NCBI RefSeq assembly: GCF_949769195.1
Contig: NZ_OX458333.1
Span: 2,542,001 to 2,606,000, forward strand
Length of the DNA: 64,000 nt
Source: Methylocaldum szegediense
Lineage (GTDB): Bacteria; Pseudomonadota; Gammaproteobacteria; Methylococcales; Methylococcaceae
Reading direction: 5' to 3'
This document shows positions 49,526 to 58,995 of this stretch, one piece after another (positions within the stretch are counted from its first letter, which is position 1; each line of letters starts with the position of its first letter). The translations under genes and the position numbers were made by a program. Below the pieces are notes generated by a model. That model was given only the letters and a program-made list of their open reading frames with translations, searched no databases and was not told the DNA's origin.

Positions 49526-50614
49526 ATGCTCAAATCGGTCGATATTCTGATCGGGCTTTCCGTCGTCATGCTGATTGTCAGCATGGCAGTGACTTTGCTG
49601 ACCCAGGCCATGCTGGCTTTACGCCAAAGCCGCGGAAAGCACTTACTGGCCGGCCTTGTGGACTTGCTCGAGCAACTCGACCCCGGCATGAAGCGGCGCT
49701 ACGCGGAGGAAATCGCGAAGATGATTCTCCGCAATCCAATTCTCAACGGCGGTAAGATCTTCGGTTCGATCCGCTTAGGCGAGGTCATCCACCGCGAGGA
49801 GCTCACCAAGATGTTGCTGGATCTCGCCGGGCGCGATCCAAAGGACGAGACGTTGACGGAGCTCCAACAGATGGCGATCAAGACGTTAAAGGACGTGATG
49901 GCGAATAACGGTATTACGAATCCGGACGAAACGCTTAAAAAAGTCCATATGGCTGCGCTGACTCTGGAAAAATCAAATCCCGAACTCGCCCATGACGTTC
50001 GCCAGAATATCGCCCTGTTACAAGAAGCCGCCAGTCAATTTTTGGCGAAAATCAACTTGCAGTTTGATTCGGTCATCGATCGGGTCAGAGAACGTTTCAC
50101 CTTCAGCGCCCGTGGTTGGACTTTCATCAGTGCGACCATCGTAGCGGTCGTGTTGCAGCTGGATACCGTGACGCTGATTAACCGGTTCGCCATGGACGAC
50201 GCCATGAGAGCTGCATTTGTTGAGGAGGCGATGAAGGTTCATCAGGTGCAGGCCGTCGTAGCCAGCGTGGGGGACCACACCGCTGCGCTCACACCTACAG
50301 CAGTCGAAACCCAAAGGCATTATTTGACCTTTCTGGCCAAACAGGGCGTGATACTGCCTCCTGCGTCCATCAAACTCTGGTATGACAACTGGCAAAATGT
50401 GAACCCCCCGGGTCTGATCGTCTCCATTCTGCTGCTAAGCCTCGGCGCGCCCTTCTGGTACAGCGTGCTCAATAGACTGTTGCATCTGAGATCGGTCCTC
50501 GCCCAAAAGGACGACGTACAGCGCGTCACTCGAAATACCACGCAGCCGTCTGGAGACATCTCTGATCGCGGAACCGGCACAGCCGGTAACAACAGCCACT
50601 CCAATGTCCCGTAA
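49526..50614 (+). CDS. Unknown membrane protein
   Basis: A 362-residue protein I do not recognise. An N-terminal helix (about 5-30) anchors it; residues 35-195 are soluble and rich in charged helices; further hydrophobic segments lie near 205-220 and 290-320, and the tail (335-362) is polar and disordered. ATG 49526 has the strong GGAGGGGG ribosome binding site. A hairpin at 50630-50655 ends the unit. Single gene, no functional context. Confidence 0.75.
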   Translation: MLKSVDILIGLSVVMLIVSMAVTLLTQAMLALRQSRGKHLLAGLVDLLEQLDPGMKRRYAEEIAKMILRNPILNGGKIFGSIRLGEVIHREELTKMLLDLAGRDPKDETLTELQQMAIKTLKDVMANNGITNPDETLKKVHMAALTLEKSNPELAHDVRQNIALLQEAASQFLAKINLQFDSVIDRVRERFTFSARGWTFISATIVAVVLQLDTVTLINRFAMDDAMRAAFVEEAMKVHQVQAVVASVGDHTAALTPTAVETQRHYLTFLAKQGVILPPASIKLWYDNWQNVNPPGLIVSILLLSLGAPFWYSVLNRLLHLRSVLAQKDDVQRVTRNTTQPSGDISDRGTGTAGNNSHSNVP

Positions 50615-51055
50615 GGCGGGGATCTATTGACCCGGCCGAAAAATATAGGCCGGGTTAATCCAGAGCAGGAAAGCCCCGGCCCGGCGACAAGCCGCGTGAG
50701 CTCAGGCCGGCCGGGAGCGTAACCGGCTGGGTGGCGGCCCGAAGCACCGGGAGGGTTCTGGCCTGATTAATAAGGAACATCCGTCGAAGTAACGTCGCCG
50801 GTGCAAAGTTTCAATCTTTTTTGTGGGGATACCATGATGACCGGTTTTGGAATCGGCTGCTAAGAGGGATCGAGGATGGGCAAGTCGTCCCGGTTGTTGG
50901 CCCGCAACTGTTGACTTAAGGTGAACCCGAATCGCCCGCAATCCTGCAGCGCGGGAGATTTCTCGTTCATGCCTTTGGACGACTCGCCGCTGCCATGCAC
51001 TTGCCGGAAGGCTCACTGCAAAGCCTTTGACTGGCACTCCGGTGTAAGTGCCGTG
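50615..51055. other. Intergenic region with hairpin
   Basis: Contains the hairpin at 50630-50655. The remaining about 400 bases carry only short conflicting frames; nothing else is supported. Confidence 0.5.
50630..50655 (+). terminator. Hairpin after the unknown membrane protein gene
   Basis: ACCCGGCC pairs perfectly with GGCCGGGT around a 10-base loop, 15 bases after the stop. No long T run follows, so it could also be a bidirectional mRNA-end hairpin. Confidence 0.6.
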
Positions 51056-52684
51056 TCATCGGCGACGTCGCAGCCGTGGCTTTTTCATACGCCTCAGCTC
51101 GGCGGGCGAGGTCCTGCCTTTTGACGATACCTTGTCGTAAACCTCGTCGAAGGCCAGCTTGCAATAAGGCAGCTGCTCCCGAAGCCTGTCGTAATCTTTG
51201 TGATCGAACATGGCTCTAAAGCTCTCCCGGCTCAGAGTCGTTTTGGCATACAGCGCCTGGTAACCCTTATGATCCAAGACGAACTTTTCGAGCGAGGGCA
51301 AGGCGGAGGCGTAGTCGAAATTTTCTTTTTTCGGCGTGCCGTACACGCCGACGTCGACGTAAAGCTCGTCCGTGGAACCGTGCTCGCCTCGGAAGGGATG
51401 TATGAATCCAAGCCCACGCTCGTTCTCGTGGACCGCCATGGGACAAAGCCATAAAGGGTAAAGCTCGAAATGTTCGTCGAGGTAGCGTATGGATTTCGCC
51501 AAATATCGCATCGGCATGAGGATATCCTGCACGACGTGATGCCTTTCCCTAAGCCTTCGGGTGGTCTCCGTTTCCGTGTATTTCAAGAGCTCGATGCGCG
51601 GTGGCAGCGCCCATCCCAGAAGCCATCTGAACAACGGATGATTGCCGAAAGGGATGATGTCCTCCATCGTCCAGAAGTAGCTTCGCGTATGGCGGTGGAA
51701 ATAATCCCTGAGCGGTACGTATTCGTACCCTTCCTTCCTTTCTGCGAGGTAGGTTCGAGCGTGCTGGTAGAACCAGGGTTTATACCATCGTCCAATAGGA
51801 TTCAGCGGCCCGTCGGCTTCCACCGCGTCGGTCATGGTGCCGCATAGGACCACCGCCGTATCGCTGCTGTAGACCAAGCCTTCGACGAAGTCGTTCTTGC
51901 CCGTATCTCGGCTTTCGGCTTCAAAAACATCGACCATCTCGTCGAGTGAGTAGACCGGACGATAGTGAAGTCGGACATATTTTCTGGCGGGGATGATTCT
52001 CAGCTGGGCGGCGACCAGAAAGCCCAATGTGCCGTGACTCCAGGGAATCAGGTAATAAAGGTCCGGGTTCTCCGACGCACTGCACCGAAGCAGCTTGCCT
52101 TCGGCCGTCACGATGTCGAAGGATTCGCAGATGTGCTGGATCAATCCATATTTGTGGCTGCTGGTTTCCACGCCGAAACCCATGATCAATCCGCCCACTG
52201 TCAAGTCGTCCAATTCGGGGACGACGGGTATGGTCCATCCGCGAGGTACCAGGTGTCGCGAAATCCGACCCATCGTCGCCAGAGGCTCCACCTTGAGTAA
52301 GCGCCGTTCTTCGTCGATCTCGAGGATGTCGTAAAGACCGATATCGATCTTCCGATGGGAAAGTTTGTACGTAGGCACCAGCTCGCTCATCGATTTCCAG
52401 CCGGAACGCGCCGTGCACAATTTTTCCCGGCAACTGTTCCGCTTCCATGCTTCGATTTGCTCGATCACCCGCTGTACTTTTTGATCGTATTTCAAGGGTG
52501 CGATCTTCAGGCTGAAGACGATTCGGTCGCGCAGCGAAACGTAAATCTTGTACAAAACCGAAACGGGCAAGAGCACGAGTGTCGCGAACAGTCCCCGGTA
52601 GCGGGTGAGTACCTGTTCGGTAACACTGGGCATACGGCGGCCTGACGTTTTCACGGGATCCCTTCTGGTCGCGTCCTTGCTCAT
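51056..52684 (-). CDS. Delta24-sterol reductase (DHCR24-like FAD oxidoreductase)
   Basis: A 542-residue flavoprotein like eukaryotic DHCR24/DIMINUTO, which reduces the C-24 double bond of the sterol side chain. A membrane helix at about residues 32-52 matches the N-terminal anchor of DHCR24. The FAD-binding PCMH domain follows (about 70-245; VEPLATMGRISRHLVPRGW, then LTVGGLIMGFGVETSSHKYG), then a long C-terminal substrate domain ending in a basic tail. It is 13 bases after the CYP51-ferredoxin gene on the same strand, forming a sterol operon. Methylococcus makes partly 24-saturated sterols, which fits. Substrate is inferred from family and context. Confidence 0.9.
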   Translation of the reverse strand: MSKDATRRDPVKTSGRRMPSVTEQVLTRYRGLFATLVLLPVSVLYKIYVSLRDRIVFSLKIAPLKYDQKVQRVIEQIEAWKRNSCREKLCTARSGWKSMSELVPTYKLSHRKIDIGLYDILEIDEERRLLKVEPLATMGRISRHLVPRGWTIPVVPELDDLTVGGLIMGFGVETSSHKYGLIQHICESFDIVTAEGKLLRCSASENPDLYYLIPWSHGTLGFLVAAQLRIIPARKYVRLHYRPVYSLDEMVDVFEAESRDTGKNDFVEGLVYSSDTAVVLCGTMTDAVEADGPLNPIGRWYKPWFYQHARTYLAERKEGYEYVPLRDYFHRHTRSYFWTMEDIIPFGNHPLFRWLLGWALPPRIELLKYTETETTRRLRERHHVVQDILMPMRYLAKSIRYLDEHFELYPLWLCPMAVHENERGLGFIHPFRGEHGSTDELYVDVGVYGTPKKENFDYASALPSLEKFVLDHKGYQALYAKTTLSRESFRAMFDHKDYDRLREQLPYCKLAFDEVYDKVSSKGRTSPAELRRMKKPRLRRRR

Positions 52685-52697
52685 GGCTCGCCGCGAA

Positions 52698-54314
52698 TCA
52701 GGGTTTCGACTCGTTCACGATGCTTATCGCCCGATTGGGGCAATACTTTTCCGCCGCTCTCGCTTTCTCGATCAGCGTTGCCGCGGGTCGCTCGTCGAGC
52801 ACCTCGAGACGGCCTTTTTCGTCGACCCGAAAAAGTTCCGGAGCTTCGCCCATACAATGGGCATGTCCCTTACACAATTCCCGGTCGACAATGATTCGAA
52901 ACCGCTCGGCAAACGAGTCTTTCCGTATACTCGCAGACCTTTTCCCGGCCTTTTTTAGGCGTGAATCCTGCCGCCTCCGATAACGGACAAGACAAGGCGA
53001 AGCGGGCTCGACCACCATTTTCCGGTAATCGTCCCGGTAGCTGCCCGGGGCGCCCACCAGTTCGAACTCGTAACGCCTCAGCAGTACGCAGAAGATGGCC
53101 TTGATCTGAAACAGGGCGAAGGCGTTGCCCGAACATTTGTGGCGTCCGCCCCCGAACGCCTGCCAGCCGAAAAGATCCCTATCTTCGGCGCGTCCTGGGG
53201 AATAGCGGTCCGGATCAAACCGGTCCGGCTCAGGGAACAGCTCAGGGATTCTATGGGTTACGGACGGCGAGGCGCATACGAACTTGCCTGCTCTGATGAC
53301 AAAGTCCTTGACGCGAAAATCTCGCATCGCCTTGCGCATCAGAATGATTAACGGCGGATGCAGGCGCAGGACTTCTTTGATGACGTTCTCCAGCCTGGGA
53401 AGCTGCCTCAAAGATTCGAAATCGACCGCACCGTCCGAACCGAACCGTTCTTCGATTTCGGAGACGACAGCCCGCATGTGTTCGGGATGACGCAGCAATT
53501 CGATCAACACCCAGGCCGTCGTACCGGAACTGGTGTGATGGCCCGCGAAAACGGCGGCGATCAGCATGCCGGTGATCTCGTGGACACTTAGCTTGCTCCC
53601 ATCCTCGTAGCGCGCGTCGATCAGCATCTGGAAGACATTGGTCCGGTTCGCCGACTGCTGCGCGCGCTTTTCCATGATTCGAGACACCAATGCTTGGAGT
53701 CTCCCCCGCGCTTTGTCGCGGCGCCGGAACACCGGCAGCGGAAGATCGGGAAATACGTAGGCGATGGGCTGAATGGCCTGTTCCAGATCGTGATAGATTT
53801 CGACAAATTCGCGGTTGAGTTCGTACCTGAATTCGGCGCCGAGGAGACAATGGCTCGACGTGTAGATCGTCAGTTCTTTGGTGAAATCGAGCAGGTCGAT
53901 TTCGCCGGAATCGCCCCAACGATCGAGCATGGCTTCGACCTCATCGACGATGATGTCGGAATAGGTTCGCATGGGCTTGCCCCTAAGCGCCGGCATCAGC
54001 ATCGACAGCTGCTCGTTTTTTCGCACAATGGGAGCGTCGAAGACTACCCCCTTGCCGAAAATCGGCGTCATGATCTTGTAGGCGGGGCCCTGATCGAGCA
54101 CCTCGTCGGGTGCACGGTAGAACGCCTCGCTGGCTTCCGTACCGGTGAGCAGCACCATGCTTTGGTGGAACAGCTTGAACTCGGCCACGTTCCCCAATTG
54201 CTCGCGAAGCCGCATCATGAACGCATGCGGATTCTTACGGAACTCGAAAAGATGTCCGACGAGTGGGAGCGCCCCGGAGAGGCTCGGAGGTTCCTTGAGT
54301 AATCGTTCGCCCAT
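52698..54314 (-). CDS. cyp51: Sterol 14-alpha-demethylase CYP51 fused to a 3Fe-4S ferredoxin
   Basis: Removes the 14-alpha-methyl group of lanosterol-type sterols by three oxidations. P450 domain at about 1-445: I-helix AGHHTS (257-262, the CYP51 form), ExxR at 314-317, heme Cys394 in FGGGRHKCSG. A basic linker (about 446-470, Lys/Arg/Ser-rich) joins a ferredoxin domain with Cys481, Cys487 and Cys525-Pro, the three-cysteine pattern of a 3Fe-4S cluster. The same fusion is known from Methylococcus capsulatus, where the linker is described as alanine-rich; here it is basic. First gene of the minus-strand operon, divergent from the NTF2-fold gene. Confidence 0.96.
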   Translation of the reverse strand: MGERLLKEPPSLSGALPLVGHLFEFRKNPHAFMMRLREQLGNVAEFKLFHQSMVLLTGTEASEAFYRAPDEVLDQGPAYKIMTPIFGKGVVFDAPIVRKNEQLSMLMPALRGKPMRTYSDIIVDEVEAMLDRWGDSGEIDLLDFTKELTIYTSSHCLLGAEFRYELNREFVEIYHDLEQAIQPIAYVFPDLPLPVFRRRDKARGRLQALVSRIMEKRAQQSANRTNVFQMLIDARYEDGSKLSVHEITGMLIAAVFAGHHTSSGTTAWVLIELLRHPEHMRAVVSEIEERFGSDGAVDFESLRQLPRLENVIKEVLRLHPPLIILMRKAMRDFRVKDFVIRAGKFVCASPSVTHRIPELFPEPDRFDPDRYSPGRAEDRDLFGWQAFGGGRHKCSGNAFALFQIKAIFCVLLRRYEFELVGAPGSYRDDYRKMVVEPASPCLVRYRRRQDSRLKKAGKRSASIRKDSFAERFRIIVDRELCKGHAHCMGEAPELFRVDEKGRLEVLDERPAATLIEKARAAEKYCPNRAISIVNESKP

Positions 54315-54440
54315 TGCCGACTCCTGGTCCTTGGCGTTATCGTCCGCTGACTGAAAAGCATTATTATGATGCTCATGAAACCATTTTTTTCGTGAGCCTC
54401 AAACCGTCTTCTTTCAAGGATTGACTCAAAAGGAATTGGA

Positions 54441-55043
54441 ATGCCTGCTTATCCGCGTGAAGAACTGGAAGAAATGGTCGAACGCTGGCTTGCCGCCAAT
54501 CGTCGGGCCGAGCGTGACGGCAATTGGACCGAGCATCTCGGACGGATGTATACCGAGGATGCGGAATACGGCTGGAATATGGGACCTAACCACGAGTTTC
54601 TCGCCAAAGGCCGAAAACAGATCGAGGACTGGGCGCTTGGTGCGCACATGGAGGGATTCGAGAAATGGCGTTACCCTTACGACAAGATCCTGATCGACGA
54701 AAAACAGGGCGAAGTCATCGGCTTCTGGCGGCAGATCGCGCCGGTGAAACGGAACGACGGCAGCGACTACCAAGTCGCCGGCATCGGCGGTTCCTGGTTC
54801 CGTTACGGCGGAGACTATAAATGGTGCTGGCAGCGCGATTTCTTCGACCTCGGCAACGTCAAGGCAATGTTCATGGAACTGGCGGCCGACGGCAAACTGG
54901 CCCCTTCGGTAAAACAGAGGCTGCGCAAATTAGCGAGAGGCGAACCGCTCCCTGGCGTTGTTCCGATTCGTCCGGATCTAAACGTCGGCAAACGACTGAA
55001 AGGCATCATGGCTATGGCTCGCACAGTACTGCTTGGAATTTAG
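54441..55043 (+). CDS. NTF2-fold (SnoaL-like) protein in sterol cluster
   Basis: A 200-residue protein with an NTF2-like cone fold: helix ELEEMVERWLAANRRAERDG (about 7-27), YTEDAEYGWNMGPNHEFLAKGRK region, and the beta-rich EVIGFWRQIAP and GGSWFRYGGDYKWCWQRDFFD; the last 50 residues are helical. The fold is shared by ketosteroid isomerase, SnoaL cyclases and limonene epoxide hydrolase. Divergent from cyp51 across 126 bases and 76 bases upstream of oxidosqualene cyclase, so it belongs to the sterol pathway by context. It could be a double-bond isomerase or sterol-binding partner. That is inference; no catalytic residues are claimed. Confidence 0.85.
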   Translation: MPAYPREELEEMVERWLAANRRAERDGNWTEHLGRMYTEDAEYGWNMGPNHEFLAKGRKQIEDWALGAHMEGFEKWRYPYDKILIDEKQGEVIGFWRQIAPVKRNDGSDYQVAGIGGSWFRYGGDYKWCWQRDFFDLGNVKAMFMELAADGKLAPSVKQRLRKLARGEPLPGVVPIRPDLNVGKRLKGIMAMARTVLLGI

Positions 55044-55119
55044 CAGCCTTCTCGTTAGAGGCCGCTGGACGCGAGAACGATCATCCCGCACAATCAATGC
55101 GTTGTAGGGTTTTTTCCAT

Positions 55120-57234
55120 GTGCTGTCGATAAGCGCCCGAAGGATACAAGGTGGTCTTCGTGCTTTGCCAGTCAGCAATTTACCTTGGGCAATGTTCGTG
55201 AAACGTCAATGGAATGAAGCTATCGACGGACAAGCCGGAACCGAGACGCCGGCTCTGTCTCATGGCGCCGTTTTCGAAGCCAATCGCCGCGCACTGCGGC
55301 ACTTGCTCGATCTACAGGGACCCAACGGCGACTGGGAAGGGGAAATGGTCTGGTGCACCATGATTCTCGCCCAAGCCGTTATCGTGCGTACCATCGTAGG
55401 CCGTCCGTATGGCGATGCGGAAAAGGCGCGCATTATCCTTTATTTCGAAAAAAGCCAGCGGGACGACGGTTCTTGGGGTATGCACCCGGAATCACAGGGC
55501 TACGTCTTTTTCACCACGCTTGGTTATGTCGCCCTGAGGCTTATCGGCGTTCCCGCCACATCACCTATGCTCGTGATGGCGCGCCGGTGGCTGCATTCGC
55601 AACCCTATGGCGTCAAAGGCATCCCGACTTGGGGCAAGTTTTGGCTGGCCATGCTGGACCTCTACGCCTACGAAGGGCTCAACGGCATTCCACCGGAACT
55701 TTTCCTGCTGCCGGAATGGGTGCCGATACACCCGCGGCGTTACTACTGCCATACCCGTCAAATTTATTTGGGATTGGCCTTTCTTTACGGCATGCGCTTT
55801 CGGGCAAGCCTTCCGGATAAGCTCCGAGATCAATTGCGCCAAGAACTTTATCGGGAACCCTACGAAACCATCGATTTTCCCGCCCTGCGCAACACCCTGG
55901 CAGCGACCGACGTGTATGTTCCCATAAGCCCAGTATTGCGCAAGATTTACAGACTCTTGGCCGCTTACGAGCGCCGCCACAGCGCAACGCTGCGGCAAAA
56001 AGCGATCGACCTGTGCTTCGAGCGGATACTTTACGAGCAGCGGGTAACCCGCTATCAGGGAATTTCCCCGGTCAGCGGACTCCTGAATTGTCTCGCCATT
56101 TTCGCCCGCGATCCGACCCACCCCGACCTTGGCCCCAGTATCGAAGGTGTCGAGGCGTGGCGTTGGGAGGACGAGGAAAACGGCATCCGCTATGCGGGAG
56201 CGCGCTCCAACACTTGGGACACGGCTTTCGCGATTCAGGCCCTGGTCGACGCGCCGGCGAATGTCGAAGGAACGGCGGAAGCACTCGAGCGAGCGCATGA
56301 ATTCCTCAAGAATGCTCAGACGACTGAAGAGCTTCCGGATTACGAAGCGGCCTGGAGGGACCCGGCGCTCGGCGGCTGGTGCTTTTCCGACGGCCTACAT
56401 CGTTGGCCGGTGAGCGACTGTACCGCCGAAGCCTTGATCGCCCTGCTAGCGCTTTACGAACATCCCCTGTACACGGTAGCGTCGCCGATCGAGCCGGAAC
56501 GCCTGCGCCAAGCCGTGACTTTTATACTGTCGCGACAGAATGCGGACGGCGGGTTCGGCACCTACGAACGCCGCCGCGGCGGCAAACTGCTCGAAACGAT
56601 CAATCCGTCCGAAATGTTCGGCCAGTGCATGACCGAACTCTCTTACATCGAGTGTACTGGTTCGGCGCTGGCCGCTCTCGGACATTACCGGAAGCATTAT
56701 CCCGACTTTTCGGGCGGAGCGATCGAACGGGCGATACGCAACGCCGTCGCCTTCCTCCGCCGACGCCAGCTCGCCGATGGATCCTATCCGGGATTTTGGG
56801 GAATCAATTACACCTATGCCATCTATATGGCAAGCAAGGGACTGCGGGCGGCCGGGATGCCTGCCTCTGACCCGACGCTCCAGGCGGCGGCCCGCTGGCT
56901 GGTTCGAAAACAGCGACCCGACGGGGGCTGGGGCGAGCATTATTCCGGCTGTCTCAAGGGCCGCTACGTCGCTCACGTGCGAAGCCAAGTCGTCATGACC
57001 AGTTGGGCTTTGCTCGCGCTGCTCGAAATCCTTCCGCCCGACCACGAGTCGGTCAGACGCGGATTCGAATGGCTGATCCGCCAGCAACGGCATGACGGCG
57101 GTTGGCCCAGACAAGCGGTCAATGGTGTCTTCTTCGGCTCGGCGATGTTGGATTATCGCCTTTATCACGTCTGTTTCCCGACCCGAGCGTTATCCCGTTA
57201 TGCACGGTTGCTGGCTCTCCACGGCCCAACCTAG
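55120..57234 (+). CDS. Oxidosqualene cyclase (lanosterol synthase)
   Basis: Cyclises 2,3-oxidosqualene to lanosterol, a membrane-associated step. The 704-residue protein has the OSC catalytic motif VSDCTAE (Asp433) in place of the DxDD of squalene-hopene cyclase. It carries QW-type repeats such as GSWG (118), GGWCFSDG (418), GGFGTYE (477), GSYPGFWG (554), GGWGEHYSG (602) and GGWPRQAVNGVFF (660), plus the C-terminal NYRLYH/CFPTRAL-like region. The annotated start is GTG 55120; ATG 55192 (residue 25) is equally possible, neither with a strong ribosome binding site. Squalene epoxidase follows after 204 bases. Confidence 0.95.
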   Translation: MLSISARRIQGGLRALPVSNLPWAMFVKRQWNEAIDGQAGTETPALSHGAVFEANRRALRHLLDLQGPNGDWEGEMVWCTMILAQAVIVRTIVGRPYGDAEKARIILYFEKSQRDDGSWGMHPESQGYVFFTTLGYVALRLIGVPATSPMLVMARRWLHSQPYGVKGIPTWGKFWLAMLDLYAYEGLNGIPPELFLLPEWVPIHPRRYYCHTRQIYLGLAFLYGMRFRASLPDKLRDQLRQELYREPYETIDFPALRNTLAATDVYVPISPVLRKIYRLLAAYERRHSATLRQKAIDLCFERILYEQRVTRYQGISPVSGLLNCLAIFARDPTHPDLGPSIEGVEAWRWEDEENGIRYAGARSNTWDTAFAIQALVDAPANVEGTAEALERAHEFLKNAQTTEELPDYEAAWRDPALGGWCFSDGLHRWPVSDCTAEALIALLALYEHPLYTVASPIEPERLRQAVTFILSRQNADGGFGTYERRRGGKLLETINPSEMFGQCMTELSYIECTGSALAALGHYRKHYPDFSGGAIERAIRNAVAFLRRRQLADGSYPGFWGINYTYAIYMASKGLRAAGMPASDPTLQAAARWLVRKQRPDGGWGEHYSGCLKGRYVAHVRSQVVMTSWALLALLEILPPDHESVRRGFEWLIRQQRHDGGWPRQAVNGVFFGSAMLDYRLYHVCFPTRALSRYARLLALHGPT

Positions 57235-57438
57235 GTCAAGATGGGTGTTTTGGGCTCGGCGCCGATTTTTCGGCAAAGCGCCCGGGTGCGGATTGGAAGT
57301 CCGCTGAAAATCGCTTTGCCGCGATGACCGGCACGGCTCTGACATTGCGCCGCCGACGGCCATCGATCGGTTCTGCGACGTTCAATCGCCGAGGTGCAGT
57401 CCGCTTTGGCTGCTCTCGCCCACTATCGAGATGGAACT

Positions 57439-58776
57439 ATGCAAGGAAGCTCTATTCATCAGGAAGATGTCGACGTTCTCATCGCCGGCGGCGGAGTCGC
57501 CGGTACAGCCGCGGCCGCGGCACTCTCGCAGCTCGGGCTGCGCATCTTGATTATTGAACCCGATCCGGCCCAGGGTAGACGCCTCGCCGGGGAGCTCATC
57601 CATCCGCCCGGCATCGAAGATCTATGTCGGCTCGGATTGCTGGACGACCGAGCCATGCCTGGTTCGCCGGTAAAAGGTTTTGCGATCTTCCCCGCCGATA
57701 GAAGTTCGGTGATCCTATGCTACGGAGAAAGGCCGGGAATTCGCAGTTTAGGTCGGGCGATCGAGCACCGAATCCTAAAACATCATCTGCTCGAAACGGT
57801 GCAGCGGTTTCCCGGCGTGACCGCCCATATCGGCGCGAGGATCGCGCGAATCGAAGGGAATCGCGAAGGGCCCTTCACGGCCGTTGTGCACTGTAACGGC
57901 GCCGAAATTCGAATTCGCCCGGGGCTCATGCTAGGCGCCGATGGACCGATGTCGCGGGTGCGCAAGATGATCGGGATTTCCCACGAGACTCGACGTTATT
58001 CCGGAATGGTGGGCGTCGAAGTGGAAGACACCCATCTGCCCAATAACGGCTATGGCCATATTTTCTTGACTTCGGCCGGTGTCGCCTACGCCTACGCCAT
58101 CGGGAACGGCCGGGCGAGGATCATGTTCGAGGTGCTGAAGGGCGCTGACTCGAAGGAATCGATCAAGACTCATCTCGAACTCTTCCCGACCGCCTTAAGA
58201 CACGATATCGAACGCGTCCTGGCTAAGAGCAAACCTTTGGCGGCAGCGAATTTCTGCATTGTCCCGAACACCAGCATACAAGGCAACGCGGCGTTGGTCG
58301 GGGATGCGAGAGGCTGCTGTCATCCGTTAACCGCGTCCGGAATAACCGCCGCGGTCAAGGATGCGCTGATCTTGCGCGACGCGCTCGCCGAAACCGACTT
58401 CAACATAGCCGCCGCCCTTCGCCGCTATGCTCGCCGCTGCGGGCGTCTCGAGCTGACCCGCCGCACCCTAGCGGAAGAACTGCGCGAGGCATTTCTAGCC
58501 CAGACGCCGGAGGCATTACTACTCCGAGAATGCATCTTCTCCTACTGGCGCACCAGCGCCAAGGCACGCGTGCGCTCCATGGCCCTGCTTTCCACGGTGG
58601 ATACCAGCATCTTCTCTCTGGCCACCCAGTACGGCACGGTCGCATTGCAAGCTTTCAGCCTTTTGCCGCTTTGGTTTTTGGAAAGATCCGTCGCCGATTG
58701 GCACCGGGGGGTGATCAAGCTGATCCACAAGAGCCTTGCCTTTCAATATGCCGCAATCCGCCAGTGGCTGCACTGA
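57439..58776 (+). CDS. Squalene epoxidase (squalene monooxygenase)
   Basis: FAD-dependent enzyme making 2,3-oxidosqualene, the substrate of the cyclase upstream. The 445-residue protein has the FAD dinucleotide motif GGGVAG (about 17-22), a GADGPMSRVR motif, and VGDARGCCHPLTASGITAAV near 288-307, the squalene epoxidase variant of the second FAD motif. Hydrophobic C-terminal helices suggest membrane association. I chose ATG 57439 (GAG upstream); GTG 57394 would add 15 residues. Its reductase partner is not in the window. Confidence 0.94.
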   Translation: MQGSSIHQEDVDVLIAGGGVAGTAAAAALSQLGLRILIIEPDPAQGRRLAGELIHPPGIEDLCRLGLLDDRAMPGSPVKGFAIFPADRSSVILCYGERPGIRSLGRAIEHRILKHHLLETVQRFPGVTAHIGARIARIEGNREGPFTAVVHCNGAEIRIRPGLMLGADGPMSRVRKMIGISHETRRYSGMVGVEVEDTHLPNNGYGHIFLTSAGVAYAYAIGNGRARIMFEVLKGADSKESIKTHLELFPTALRHDIERVLAKSKPLAAANFCIVPNTSIQGNAALVGDARGCCHPLTASGITAAVKDALILRDALAETDFNIAAALRRYARRCGRLELTRRTLAEELREAFLAQTPEALLLRECIFSYWRTSAKARVRSMALLSTVDTSIFSLATQYGTVALQAFSLLPLWFLERSVADWHRGVIKLIHKSLAFQYAAIRQWLH

Positions 58777-58995
58777 TCCAGCGATCAGAACCGTTTGAAC
58801 GAACCGCTGAGTCACCTTCCGGCAAAGCCTAGCCAGTCCGTGCCCCGGGGGAACGACTTTTCCGCCCGGATCGTTGTCGAAGTGTGGAGAAGCGTGGTTT
58901 CGTCGACCGATAGGGGAACATCGTCTGGTTCTTGCGAGAACCGGCCCCGCTACGCCGATACCCACGTATCCTGGTCCCCAACTTCGAGGGAAACG

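Noticed and set aside
50702-51037. 111-codon minus-strand frame after the DHCR24-like gene
   Set aside because: No start signal or family features; probably chance in a G+C-rich intergenic region.
55120-57234. Squalene-hopene cyclase
   Set aside because: The catalytic motif is VSDCTAE, not DxDD, and squalene epoxidase and CYP51 are neighbours; oxidosqualene cyclase fits.
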